Source: Pseudomonadota bacterium
GTDB taxonomy: Bacteria > Pseudomonadota > Gammaproteobacteria > Steroidobacterales > Steroidobacteraceae
Length of the DNA stretch: 33,960 nucleotides
Direction of reading: 5' to 3'
NCBI GenBank assembly: GCA_947454465.1
Contig: CANGJP010000023.1
Span: 1-33,960, forward strand
Shown in pieces: positions 16,718 to 24,921 of this stretch. The notes under the pieces are model-generated. The model saw only the letters and a list, made by a program, of their open reading frames with translations, was not told the DNA's origin and did not search any database. The position numbers and the translations under genes were made by a program. The first letter of the stretch is position 1; each line of letters opens with the position of its first letter.

Positions 16718-17610
16718 TAGTCTGGGTAATCACCGCTTAAGCCTTTGAAGCGCCGGTGTATCCATAAATATTGCGCTGGGACTGTACGCACGTGTGCTTC
16801 AATTATTTGATGAAAGCGCAATGCGTCTGCTTGCGCATCGTCGCTGGGGAAGTCGCTTAACGGTGGCAAGATCACCATGCGATAGCGACCATCCGGTAGT
16901 CGTTGCGGAAAGTAAGGTAATACTACAGCGCCGGTCATTTTGGCTAAGCGCGAGGTGGCGGTATTGGTGGCGCAGGGTATCCCAAAGAAGGACACCATTT
17001 GAGCGCCTTTATTGCGATAGCTTTGATCGGGTGCGTACCACACTGGTTCGTTCGCTTTGAGTGCCGTCACTAAAGTGCGGACATCATCACGACGAATAGC
17101 ACGTCGCGTGCGGATGGCGCGATTGCGTGACAAGAAGCGCTCCATCACTTCGTTTTTGGTGGGTCGATACATGACGTTTAAGGGCATGCGTGCTGCCATG
17201 GCGCGAGCGCCGATTTCCAATGTTGTGAAATGTGCGCTAAGTAGAATCACTCCCTTGCTCTGTGCTTGCGCCGCCGTGAGGTGTTCCATTCCTTCAACCT
17301 CGGTCAGGCGTTGAATGCGTTCATCGGATGCCCACCACGCCAGTGCCGTTTCGAATAAGGCAATCCCAATGCTGGCACAGTGTTGATCAAGTAATTGTTG
17401 CCGTTGAACGGTAGTCAGTTCCGGTAGGCAGAGCTCGATGTTGCATTGCGCGGTTCGTAGCGAATCTATCGGTAAATAGCGGAACAAATGGCCCAATGTG
17501 CGCCCAAGACCATGCAATACGGGGCGTGGCAGTGGCACTAATACTCGAAGTATTCCTAGTCCTAACCAAGTGGGCCAATAACGAGGTGCAATTAAACGAA
17601 GTGGTGGCAT
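16705..17610 (-). CDS. Lysophospholipid/lipid A acyltransferase, LpxL/HtrB family
   Basis: This 301-residue inner-membrane acyltransferase adds a secondary acyl chain to Kdo-lipid A, or belongs to the same fold with a related acceptor. The HX4E catalytic motif is AHFTTLE (H127, E132). RPTKNEVMERFLSRNR and APDQSYRNKGAQMVSFFGIP are further conserved blocks, the latter often bearing the GxxVxFFG variant. The N-terminal 40 residues hold a hydrophobic anchor. The frame is open upstream to a TTG at 17676, but the ATG at 17610 fits the family; neither has a strong ribosome-binding site. It is divergent from waaA. LpxL versus LpxM specificity cannot be set from sequence alone. Confidence 0.9.
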   Translation of the reverse strand: MPPLRLIAPRYWPTWLGLGILRVLVPLPRPVLHGLGRTLGHLFRYLPIDSLRTAQCNIELCLPELTTVQRQQLLDQHCASIGIALFETALAWWASDERIQRLTEVEGMEHLTAAQAQSKGVILLSAHFTTLEIGARAMAARMPLNVMYRPTKNEVMERFLSRNRAIRTRRAIRRDDVRTLVTALKANEPVWYAPDQSYRNKGAQMVSFFGIPCATNTATSRLAKMTGAVVLPYFPQRLPDGRYRMVILPPLSDFPSDDAQADALRFHQIIEAHVRTVPAQYLWIHRRFKGLSGDYPDYYRR

Positions 17611-17715
17611 AAGCGATGGCGGCAACCGTAAGAATGGCAAGCTTACGGCTTCATGGTCAGCGCGTCGAGGTGACAATCGGTTCGCTGCTCATCAGGTCGG
17701 GTATCATGGTGACGA

Positions 17716-19014
17716 TTGGCTGTAATTTGCCACGGTGTCATTTTTTTGAAATTGCTCTATTCAATATTGATCTATATAGCCGCAGGGGTGATGTTCATCC
17801 TTACGGCCTTGCGCGGCGTACGTGATCATCACTATCGCGATCGACTAGTAGAGCGCTTTGGGTTCACTCGCTTAAAGTTTTCAACCTCACCGATTTGGAT
17901 TCATGCGGCGTCTGTCGGTGAAGTACAAGCGGCCATTCCATTGATTAAACGGTTGTTGGAAAACACGGAGCAGCGACCGGTGTTAGTCACCACCACCACG
18001 CCAACGGGAGCGGCCCGGGTACAGGCAGTGTTTGCTCAGCGCGTGCAGCATGCGTTTCTGCCTTATGACACCGTTGGGGCGGTTCGTCGCTTTTTGCGAC
18101 GTGTACAACCGCAGAGCCTCGTTATTATAGAGACTGAGCTCTGGCCTCATTTGCTTAAAGCCTGCGTCATGCATCAGATTCCCATCGTGTTGGCCAGTGC
18201 GCGTATCTCGGCACGAACGGCATTGCGATATCGCTTTCTACGCTCGTTGTTTAGTGATGTGTTACCTAAGATCAGTGTTGCCGCACAAACGATTGAAGAT
18301 GCGCAGCGCTATTTCATGTTAGGTGCAATACCCGATCGTACGCAGGTGGTGGGCAATCTCAAATTCGATATTGAAGTTGCCGAATCGATACTGACTGCAG
18401 GGCAGCAAATCAAATTGAGTGTGCGTCACCGCCCGATATGGATTGCAGGTAGTACGCATGCCGGTGAAGAAGAATTGGTGCTTCAGGCGCATCGCCAAGT
18501 ACTCATGCATCAACCAGATGCGCTATTGATCCTGGTGCCGCGTCATCCGCAGCGATTTGCGCAGGTGATGCAGTTATTAACTACACAGCAATGTAAGTTT
18601 GTGATCCGCAGTGCAGGACAGATACCGACATCAGCACATTCGGTGTGGTTAATCGATACGCTGGGTGAATTGATGTCGTTTTATGCGGCCAGTGATGTGG
18701 CGTTTGTCGGCGGCAGTTTGGTGCCGATTGGCGGGCATAATCTACTTGAGCCTGCTGCATTGTCATTACCTGTAGTGACTGGTTCTTCCGTGTTTAATGC
18801 TCCAGATATTGCTGCGCGGTTGCATGAGCACGCTGCGCTCAGTCAGGTGGATTCAGCGCAGGCCCTGGCAGAAAGGGTCGCGATATTGTTGTCCTCGCCG
18901 CCGGAACGTACTCGTATGGGTTCGGCGGCATTGCATGCCGTGTGGCAATCGAGAGGCGCTTTGAATAAAGCGTTGGATTTGATTCGGTTGCAGTGCCGAA
19001 TCCATCTACCCTGA
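17716..19014 (+). CDS. waaA: 3-deoxy-D-manno-octulosonic acid transferase
   Basis: WaaA (KdtA) transfers Kdo from CMP-Kdo to lipid IVA at the cytoplasmic face of the inner membrane. The 432-residue frame has an N-terminal membrane anchor (about residues 11-30) and WIHAASVGEVQA with the catalytic Glu (E69). TTTTPTGA, ETELWPHLL, AGSTHAGEEE, LVPRHPQRF and FVGGSLVPIGGHNLLEPA follow in family order. No ATG starts the frame. TTG at 17716 (GGTGA three bases upstream) and TTG at 17746 are candidates, and the latter begins just at the anchor. Adjacent kdkA suggests a single-Kdo core and hence a monofunctional enzyme, which is inference. Confidence 0.94.
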   Translation: MAVICHGVIFLKLLYSILIYIAAGVMFILTALRGVRDHHYRDRLVERFGFTRLKFSTSPIWIHAASVGEVQAAIPLIKRLLENTEQRPVLVTTTTPTGAARVQAVFAQRVQHAFLPYDTVGAVRRFLRRVQPQSLVIIETELWPHLLKACVMHQIPIVLASARISARTALRYRFLRSLFSDVLPKISVAAQTIEDAQRYFMLGAIPDRTQVVGNLKFDIEVAESILTAGQQIKLSVRHRPIWIAGSTHAGEEELVLQAHRQVLMHQPDALLILVPRHPQRFAQVMQLLTTQQCKFVIRSAGQIPTSAHSVWLIDTLGELMSFYAASDVAFVGGSLVPIGGHNLLEPAALSLPVVTGSSVFNAPDIAARLHEHAALSQVDSAQALAERVAILLSSPPERTRMGSAALHAVWQSRGALNKALDLIRLQCRIHLP

Positions 19015-19039
19015 CGTTATTTAAGTACGATCAGGGTAG
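19006..19039. terminator. Convergent hairpin between waaA and tolC
   Basis: There is a perfect nine-base inverted repeat, CTACCCTGA and TCAGGGTAG, separated by 16 bases. It sits across the waaA stop codon and before the tolC stop, exactly where a bidirectional terminator is expected for convergent genes. The T-tracts are weak on both strands, so efficiency is uncertain. Confidence 0.5.
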
Positions 19040-19053
19040 CGTTTGGCTCGTGC

Positions 19054-20394
19054 TTATTGCGTCAGCCAACTGTTGATCAGTTGCAGATCTTCACGAGTTA
19101 ATTCACCCGTAACGGTCTTTAGCGTGATCAGGCTGGTGATGTAAGAATAACGGCTAGAAGCATAATTCTGTTCTGCGGTTAGCAAGTTGTTTCGTGACGT
19201 CAGCACGTCAATTGTCGTGCGTGTGCCGACGTTAAATCCGGCTTCGGTGGCTTGCAGAGCTAAGCGAGAAGATTCCAGCGCAGCCTTGTTTGCTTGAACT
19301 TGTGCAATTGAGCTTTGTAGGCCGAGATAGGCATCACGCGCTGCGCGTTCAGTGGCGCGGGTGACTGACTCAAGGCTTTCGCGAGCAGCCCGTTGCTGAT
19401 AGACGCTTTGACGAATCTTAGAGCTGACTTCACCACCGCTATACAACGGCACGCTCACGCCCGCCGACAGCCACGTGCCTTTCCAACTGTTGACGGTGTT
19501 ATCACTGCCAAACATTTTGAAGTCTGAGTAGGCGTTGCTATTGCTATAGTTAGCGCCTAGTGTCAGGGTCGGGAATCGGTTGAGTTTCTGTGTGCCTAAA
19601 TCGAAGGTCGAAATTTCAAGATTTATGCGGCTGGCGGCCAGATCAATGTTGCCGTTCATGGCTTTTTGCGCCCAAGCATCGGCATTTTGTGGGTCTGGGG
19701 TGATCAGCGGCATGTCCTCACCTGGTGCTGCGAGGTTATCGAGGCTGGCGCCGGTGATTTCGCGCAATAATTCTTGATTGGTGGCCAAGGTGCGCTTGGA
19801 AGAAATAACCTTTGAGTTAGCGCTATCCCGTGAAGCGCGCGCTTCTTGAACGTCGGTGATAGCTGCCAGTCCCACTTCGAAGCGCTTTTCTGCACGCTCC
19901 AGTTGCTGATTGAGTGACTCTAGGCTGGATTGGGCTGCTTTTAACGCGTCCTTGGCGGACAGTACGTTGAAGTAACGGGTGGCCACACGCGAAATAAGGC
20001 TTAATTCGGCATTGTGATAAGTCAGATCAGCTTGTGCCAAGGTGTAATCGGTGCGGTTCAGTGAGCGTAATACATTCGGTAAGTTGATCGATTCAGTGGC
20101 GCTGAGTCCCCAGCTGCCGCCACGAACGGTTTTAGTCGCTTGGGTATCTGAGCCTGAAGTGGTTCCGGCCCAGCTCAGGTTTGCGCTGATATCGGGAAGG
20201 AATGCGGCTATAGCTTGAGGCCGTGCTTCGCGGCTGGCGAGGCGATTGGCGGCGGCAGCGTGAATGGTCGGGTCGCTTTGTGCGGCCTGATCATAAACAT
20301 CCAGAAGAGAAGTGGCGTAAGCTGGGGCCGTTGATGTCATCGCAGCGGCGATGAACAGAGAAAGGGTGCGGCGAACAGTGCGAGTATGCAACAT
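19054..20394 (-). CDS. tolC: TolC family outer-membrane channel protein
   Basis: This is a 446-residue outer-membrane efflux channel that connects type I secretion and RND pumps to the outside. It has an N-terminal signal peptide cleaved after AYA near residue 27. The mature protein has the two-fold repeated helix-strand pattern of TolC: AAQSDPTIHAA near the start, FEVGLAAITDVQEARAS at mid-length, and FNVGTRTTIDVLTSRNNLL in the second half. The FxVG(T/L)xxxxDV motif in both halves is diagnostic. It lies nine bases after the rhodanese gene. A secreted giant adhesin begins at 33004, and this channel could serve its export, but that is only a possibility. Confidence 0.94.
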   Translation of the reverse strand: MLHTRTVRRTLSLFIAAAMTSTAPAYATSLLDVYDQAAQSDPTIHAAAANRLASREARPQAIAAFLPDISANLSWAGTTSGSDTQATKTVRGGSWGLSATESINLPNVLRSLNRTDYTLAQADLTYHNAELSLISRVATRYFNVLSAKDALKAAQSSLESLNQQLERAEKRFEVGLAAITDVQEARASRDSANSKVISSKRTLATNQELLREITGASLDNLAAPGEDMPLITPDPQNADAWAQKAMNGNIDLAASRINLEISTFDLGTQKLNRFPTLTLGANYSNSNAYSDFKMFGSDNTVNSWKGTWLSAGVSVPLYSGGEVSSKIRQSVYQQRAARESLESVTRATERAARDAYLGLQSSIAQVQANKAALESSRLALQATEAGFNVGTRTTIDVLTSRNNLLTAEQNYASSRYSYITSLITLKTVTGELTREDLQLINSWLTQ

Positions 20395-20403
20395 CAGTGT
20401 ATT

Positions 20404-20724
20404 TCAGTAAGTTGGAATGCTGGGATCGATATCACGTGACCAAGCCAGTATACCGCCAGTCAGATTGATGGCCTGATAGCCATTGGATTGCAGTAGTTTT
20501 GCAACCTCATAGCTACGTCGACCGGAACGACACAGCACGACAATGTCCGTGTTTTGATCAAGCTCTGACAAGCGAGCCTGAACCTGCGCCATGGGAATAT
20601 GCACGACTCCTGGAACACTGGCAACGGACATTTCCCAATCTTCACGTACGTCAAGCAAAATTAACGAATCGCCTTGAGCACGACGGCGCAGGAATTCAGC
20701 AGGTGTGATTTCTGGAATGTTCAT
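20404..20724 (-). CDS. Single-domain rhodanese-like protein
   Basis: This is a 106-residue rhodanese domain with the complete family pattern: LLDVRE near residue 23, GVVHIPM, and the active-site loop CRSGRRS with Cys65. It resembles GlpE-type sulfurtransferases in size and loop length, and probably carries persulfide sulfur in the cytoplasm; donor and acceptor are unknown. It is flanked by the PCMT-like gene (32 bases upstream) and tolC (nine bases downstream), an arrangement common in betaproteobacteria. No signal peptide is seen. Confidence 0.93.
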   Translation of the reverse strand: MNIPEITPAEFLRRRAQGDSLILLDVREDWEMSVASVPGVVHIPMAQVQARLSELDQNTDIVVLCRSGRRSYEVAKLLQSNGYQAINLTGGILAWSRDIDPSIPTY

Positions 20725-20756
20725 AATTTGGACTGGATTTTGTGCAATAGACGCTA

Positions 20757-21413
20757 TCAGAACACAAATGTGCTGGGTTCAATAGTGTTAGGCAGCGGCG
20801 GGATGTCTGTTTCGAAGAGAGCTTCTCGTGTCCAGGTGTGCTCGCCAGTTCGGGTAACTGTCATTGCTGTCATCACGGGTGATTGACCGATGACCGCAAA
20901 CAAACGGCCACCTATTGCTAGTGCTTGTTCCAACTGTGGCTGTGGGCGGGGTAATGACCCAGTGACGATAATGACGTTATAGACCTTATTCAGGGCCAAT
21001 TTTAGGGCATCCACATTATCCACATACACGTTATTGCTGACCGTGGCTTGAAGGTTACGCCGTGCCTGATCGGCCAAGTCGCCATGGACTTCGGTCACCC
21101 GCACTTTGGCGGCTAGTTGGGCTGCACAGGCAGCCAGATGACCATTGCCGGCGCCAATAATCCAGACCTGATCGGTAGAATCAATGTTCATGCTTTGCAG
21201 AATCCGTGCTTCTAATTTTGGTGCCAGCATGACTTGTGAATGCGCTAGGGGAAGATTTTCATCGGTGAAGGCCAATGACTGAAAGGCAGCCGGGACAAAG
21301 TTTTCGCGCGCCACTGCACGCACGGCATGAAGCACCCGCTCATCCAAAACGCCCCAAGTGCGGAGTTGTTGACTGATCATTTGTTCACGTGCGGCGTGGG
21401 TATCCAGATTCAT
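20757..21413 (-). CDS. Protein-L-isoaspartate O-methyltransferase-like protein
   Basis: This is a 218-residue protein of the PCMT family, whose members methylate isoaspartyl residues with S-adenosylmethionine. It begins REQMISQQLRTWGVLDERVL and has RENFVPAAFQSLAFTDENLP, both family blocks. The SAM motif I is altered: VWIIGAGNGH replaces the usual VLEIGTGSGY, so the acidic residue before Gly is Ile. Post-motif segments (VTEVHGDLADQARRNL, YNVIIVTGSLP) are recognisable. The changes, also hinted at in other tolC-linked copies, make a repair activity uncertain. AGGA five bases before the ATG supports the start. It heads the operon with rhodanese and tolC. Confidence 0.85.
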   Translation of the reverse strand: MNLDTHAAREQMISQQLRTWGVLDERVLHAVRAVARENFVPAAFQSLAFTDENLPLAHSQVMLAPKLEARILQSMNIDSTDQVWIIGAGNGHLAACAAQLAAKVRVTEVHGDLADQARRNLQATVSNNVYVDNVDALKLALNKVYNVIIVTGSLPRPQPQLEQALAIGGRLFAVIGQSPVMTAMTVTRTGEHTWTREALFETDIPPLPNTIEPSTFVF

Positions 21414-21706
21414 TTAGTCCTGTCTCGGGTAATCAGAGCGCTCAAAATTAGACAAAAAGTCACACATCTAGTGACATAGCCGGCAAGCCTACGAAGTTTA
21501 CCTGCCATTCACAAGTCGCACCTTAGGGTGGCATTGCCAGCTCGCCAGCAACCTAAAGTTCGAGAACATCTATTCATTATGGTTAATACACAGGGTTGTG
21601 GGGGTGTGCTTCGGCTATCCTTTCCGTGCCGCATTGCTCATTTTATCGATAAAAAACCTTCTTAATAATGGATTACGTTAAAAACCAGACGAGTTGAAGT
21701 GTTTTA
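21414..21706. promoter_or_regulatory. Divergent intergenic region with an inverted repeat
   Basis: These 293 bases separate the PCMT-like operon from the GGDEF-EAL gene and contain no gene. An inverted repeat GTCAC-N7-GTGAC (21459-21463 and 21471-21475) lies about 50 bases upstream of the PCMT-like start and looks like a dimeric-regulator operator. A second set of short repeats, TGCCA near 21510 and TGGCA near 21531 with CACC/GGGTG between, may fold. The last 60 bases before the GGDEF-EAL gene are AT-rich and probably carry its promoter. No riboswitch was recognised. Confidence 0.4.
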
Positions 21707-24019
21707 ATGAACTGGATTCTCATCACCCTATTCGTAATGGCGCTGACAGCTTTGCTGTCCGTGTTGCTATTGCGACAGCGTGATCGGCGTGCAGTTCGGC
21801 AGGCCGCTCAACACATTCTCGAATCGGCTCAATCCGGCTCGTCTTTACCTAGTGAGTTGGGTAATGGCATTACGGCACCGCTTGCCAGCCAGCTTTCTCC
21901 TTTGATGGATCAACTTATAGCCGCTCGGCAAATGACGCGCGATCTAGATCGGCAGTTGCTGCGCGTGTTGTCCAGCATGCGCGAACCGGTGGCGCTCCAT
22001 GGTCAATGCATTCTGTACATCAACACCTCCTTTGCACAGGTGCTCGGGGCACAGTCTTCAAGCGAATTGTTGGGCAAGTCCTTAGCGGATTGCGTGCCGC
22101 AAGAGTATGGCGATTTGCTGCGTGTTCATTTGCGGCGCGCATTTAAAGGAGAGGCCGGATCAGATCGGCTGGAGTTAGAGTTGGTCCCAGCGCCAGGGCA
22201 AATGGCTCGGGTTGAACTCATTCAGCAGCAACTTGAATTTCAAGGTAAGCCAACCTTGTTGCTTACCGTGACGGAAATGTCACCGCGCGTCAGTTCGCAA
22301 TTGGTGTCCGCGCAGCGTGCACGAACCAATAATTGGGAAACCATGGATTCGCTGGCTGAAGGTATCCTCACCACGGATGACAAAGGTCGCGTGGAGTACA
22401 TGAATCGTTCTGCCGAGCAATTAACGGGAGCTACGGCGGCTACGGCACTGGGTCGAGAGTTCATGCAGTTGGTCAAGCTTGTTGATGAGGTGGATCGTCA
22501 TGACCTACCTGATCCTGTCAAGCAATCGCTGATGGCACAGGCGCGTATCAGTGCGGGTCGTCGCAGCTTGTTGGTTACGCTCACAGGCGAGGAACGTTCC
22601 GTTGATATTTCCGTTTCACCTTTGAATAGTCCTTTCGGTGGCCAAACAGGAACGGTAGTGCTGCTTCGGGACGTCAGTGAGTTGCGTGGATTGACGCGAC
22701 AAATGTCCTATCAGGCTAGTCATGATGCGCTGACCGGGTTGGTCAACCGTCGTGAGTTCGAGCGTCGGATGCAGGAGATCTTAGATTTCGCGCACGCCAA
22801 TGCAGGGCATCATGTCTTGTGTTACCTCGATTTGGATCGTTTCAAAATGGTAAATGACACGGCCGGTCACTTGGCCGGTGATGGTTTGCTGCGTGAAGTG
22901 GCAGGTTTGCTTAAAGATGCCGTGCGTGATTCTGATGTGGTTGCACGTTTGGGTGGGGATGAGTTCGGCATGATTTTAAGTAATTGCCCACTCGAAAAGG
23001 CTACACAGATTGGCGAAGATGCAGTGCGCAAAATTAATGACTATCGCTATGTCTGGAAGGACAAAATATTCACTATCGGAGTGAGTGTTGGTTTAGTGGA
23101 GATCAGTCGCGACAGTGGTACTTTAGAAGAAGTCATGAGTGCTGCGGATTCTGCTTGTTATGTTGCTAAACGGCAGAACGGTTATTTTGGTAATCACGTT
23201 CATGTGTATTCAACGCGCGATGAGGCCGTGGCACGTCAGCGTGGTGAAATCCAATGGTTGCAACGCTTGCAAACGGCACTGAAAGAAAATCAGTTTGAGT
23301 TAATGGCACAACCGATTGTCGCGGTGACGCCACTATTATCAGAAGGTGGACCGGCAATGGAAGTGTTGCTGCGCTTGCGTGATGATCATCTTCCAGAAGG
23401 CATTCCACCCACCGAGTTTGTACGAGCGGCCGAGCGTTATCGCTTGATGGTGGATGTAGACCGATGGGTTGTGCAGACTGCATTGACTGCATTGGGAAGA
23501 GGGGGTATTCGTTTGCCGGAAGGCTCTAGCTTAGCGATTAATCTTTCTGGTCAAACGTTAGCAGATCCTGGTTTTTTAGAATTTGTAGTCGACTGTTTAG
23601 ATGGTACAGGTGTATCGCCGCAGCAGTTGTGTTTTGAAGTGACCGAAACTGCGGTCATGACTAACATCGAGCAAGCGCAGCGCTTCATCGGTGTGTTACA
23701 TGGCATGGGGTCTACATTCGCGTTGGATAATTTTGGTCGTGGGTTATCATCGTTCAGCAATCTTAAACATCTTGGAATTGATTATCTAAAGATTGATGGT
23801 TCGTTTATCCGTAATCTCGGTGACGATAATGTAAATCAGGCGATGGTGTCTGCAATGGTAAAGTTGGCGCGCACACTCAATTTCAAAGTGATTGCGGGGC
23901 AAGTTGAAGATAGCCCCACACTGAATGCAGCGCGACGCATTGGTGTGGACTTCTTGCAAGGGTTCGCGCTGGCTCGACCCCAGCCATTGGCGCGTGTCGT
24001 GATGCGTGTAGCTAGTTAA
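21707..24019 (+). CDS. Membrane PAS-PAS-GGDEF-EAL c-di-GMP protein, EAL site degenerate
   Basis: This 770-residue protein has one N-terminal membrane helix (residues 1-24), a PAS-like region (about 80-200), a PAS domain (about 210-330), GGDEF (about 335-500) and EAL (about 520-770). The diguanylate cyclase site is intact: RLGGDEF with GGDEF at 416-420, preceded five residues earlier by an RxxD product-inhibition site. The EAL side has E552 (EVLLR), NLSGQ, ETA, LKID and LQGF. Two residues conserved in active phosphodiesterases are changed: the DDFG motif is D674-N675-F-G, and AEGVE is AGQVE (G731 for the first Glu). It is therefore inferred to make c-di-GMP, with an EAL domain that may sense rather than degrade it. 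The start ATG has no strong ribosome-binding site. Confidence 0.92.
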   Translation: MNWILITLFVMALTALLSVLLLRQRDRRAVRQAAQHILESAQSGSSLPSELGNGITAPLASQLSPLMDQLIAARQMTRDLDRQLLRVLSSMREPVALHGQCILYINTSFAQVLGAQSSSELLGKSLADCVPQEYGDLLRVHLRRAFKGEAGSDRLELELVPAPGQMARVELIQQQLEFQGKPTLLLTVTEMSPRVSSQLVSAQRARTNNWETMDSLAEGILTTDDKGRVEYMNRSAEQLTGATAATALGREFMQLVKLVDEVDRHDLPDPVKQSLMAQARISAGRRSLLVTLTGEERSVDISVSPLNSPFGGQTGTVVLLRDVSELRGLTRQMSYQASHDALTGLVNRREFERRMQEILDFAHANAGHHVLCYLDLDRFKMVNDTAGHLAGDGLLREVAGLLKDAVRDSDVVARLGGDEFGMILSNCPLEKATQIGEDAVRKINDYRYVWKDKIFTIGVSVGLVEISRDSGTLEEVMSAADSACYVAKRQNGYFGNHVHVYSTRDEAVARQRGEIQWLQRLQTALKENQFELMAQPIVAVTPLLSEGGPAMEVLLRLRDDHLPEGIPPTEFVRAAERYRLMVDVDRWVVQTALTALGRGGIRLPEGSSLAINLSGQTLADPGFLEFVVDCLDGTGVSPQQLCFEVTETAVMTNIEQAQRFIGVLHGMGSTFALDNFGRGLSSFSNLKHLGIDYLKIDGSFIRNLGDDNVNQAMVSAMVKLARTLNFKVIAGQVEDSPTLNAARRIGVDFLQGFALARPQPLARVVMRVAS

Positions 24020-24031
24020 TCGCTTTACGGC

Positions 24032-24910
24032 TTATGGATGATGGTCGAGGTTTTCGTGCTCGGCTTTCAAACTGAAGTCATACGTAAACGAACGCCACGA
24101 GTGTGGCATCTGTTTGCCATCCGGTGCCGTGCCCGGTGCATGTTGTTTGAATTCCTCGATTAGTGAATTCTTTACGCCAAAGACGGCATCACTATCTAAG
24201 TATTGATCACCTTTGACAAAGACATGTGTGACTAGAGTTTCGTGTTCGGGTGCAGAAATCATAAAATGCAAATGAGCAGGTCGATAAGGATGTCTGTTTG
24301 TGGCGGTCAACAGATCGCCAACGGGGCCGTCGTAGGGAATGGGATAGCTGGTCGGTAATATTGACCAAAAATAAAAACGCCCTTGTTGATCGGTTTTGAA
24401 CGAGGCACGTAGATTCAGTTGTGGTGATAACTGCACATCATAAAAACCATCTTTGTTGCATTGCCATACGTCTACTGTTGCATTAGCAAGGGGTTTGCCG
24501 TTCGTGCTGCGGATCACACCGTTGGCATATAAAGGTTCACCTTCTGCATTCACGGCAATATTCGCGCCCAAAGGCAGAGCAGGTGCTTCATGGACAAAGA
24601 AGGGCCCGAGTACAGTGGTTTGTGTGGCACCATTGCGTTGACGATGATTGACCGCATCCACCAGCATCGAGACGCCCAGTGTGTCGGACAGCAAGATAAA
24701 TTCTTGTCGTGTGTCGGTGCATTGCTGGCCGGTGCGGGTCAAAAATTTAATCGCCGTTTGCCATTCATCAAACGTGAGGTCGACATCGCGAATGAAGTCA
24801 TGCAGATGCGTGACTAGGCTATTTAAAATGGTTTTAAGACGTGGGTCCGGGGTGTTGGCAAATCGCTCAATCACGGACTGAGTAATATTATTTTCATCAA
24901 AGTCACGCAT
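24032..24910 (-). CDS. Hydroxyquinol 1,2-dioxygenase (intradiol)
   Basis: This is a 292-residue non-heme Fe(III) intradiol dioxygenase that cleaves hydroxyquinol (1,2,4-trihydroxybenzene) to maleylacetate. An N-terminal helical dimerisation domain is followed by the catalytic beta-sandwich. The iron ligands are visible as the Tyr of GFYDVQ, the first Tyr of YPIPYDGPVG, and the two His of RPAHLHF. VLGPFFVHEAP also fits hydroxyquinol rather than catechol enzymes. The start is the ATG at 24910: GGAG lies six bases upstream, overlapping the stop of the preceding maleylacetate reductase gene, whereas the TTG at 24925 has none. The adjacent reductase supports the assignment. Confidence 0.92.
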   Translation of the reverse strand: MRDFDENNITQSVIERFANTPDPRLKTILNSLVTHLHDFIRDVDLTFDEWQTAIKFLTRTGQQCTDTRQEFILLSDTLGVSMLVDAVNHRQRNGATQTTVLGPFFVHEAPALPLGANIAVNAEGEPLYANGVIRSTNGKPLANATVDVWQCNKDGFYDVQLSPQLNLRASFKTDQQGRFYFWSILPTSYPIPYDGPVGDLLTATNRHPYRPAHLHFMISAPEHETLVTHVFVKGDQYLDSDAVFGVKNSLIEEFKQHAPGTAPDGKQMPHSWRSFTYDFSLKAEHENLDHHP

Positions 24911-24921
24911 CAGTGTCTCCT

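Noticed and set aside
21500-21560. A possible c-di-GMP riboswitch before the GGDEF-EAL gene
   Set aside because: Short repeats can pair, but the conserved GEMM core sequences are absent.
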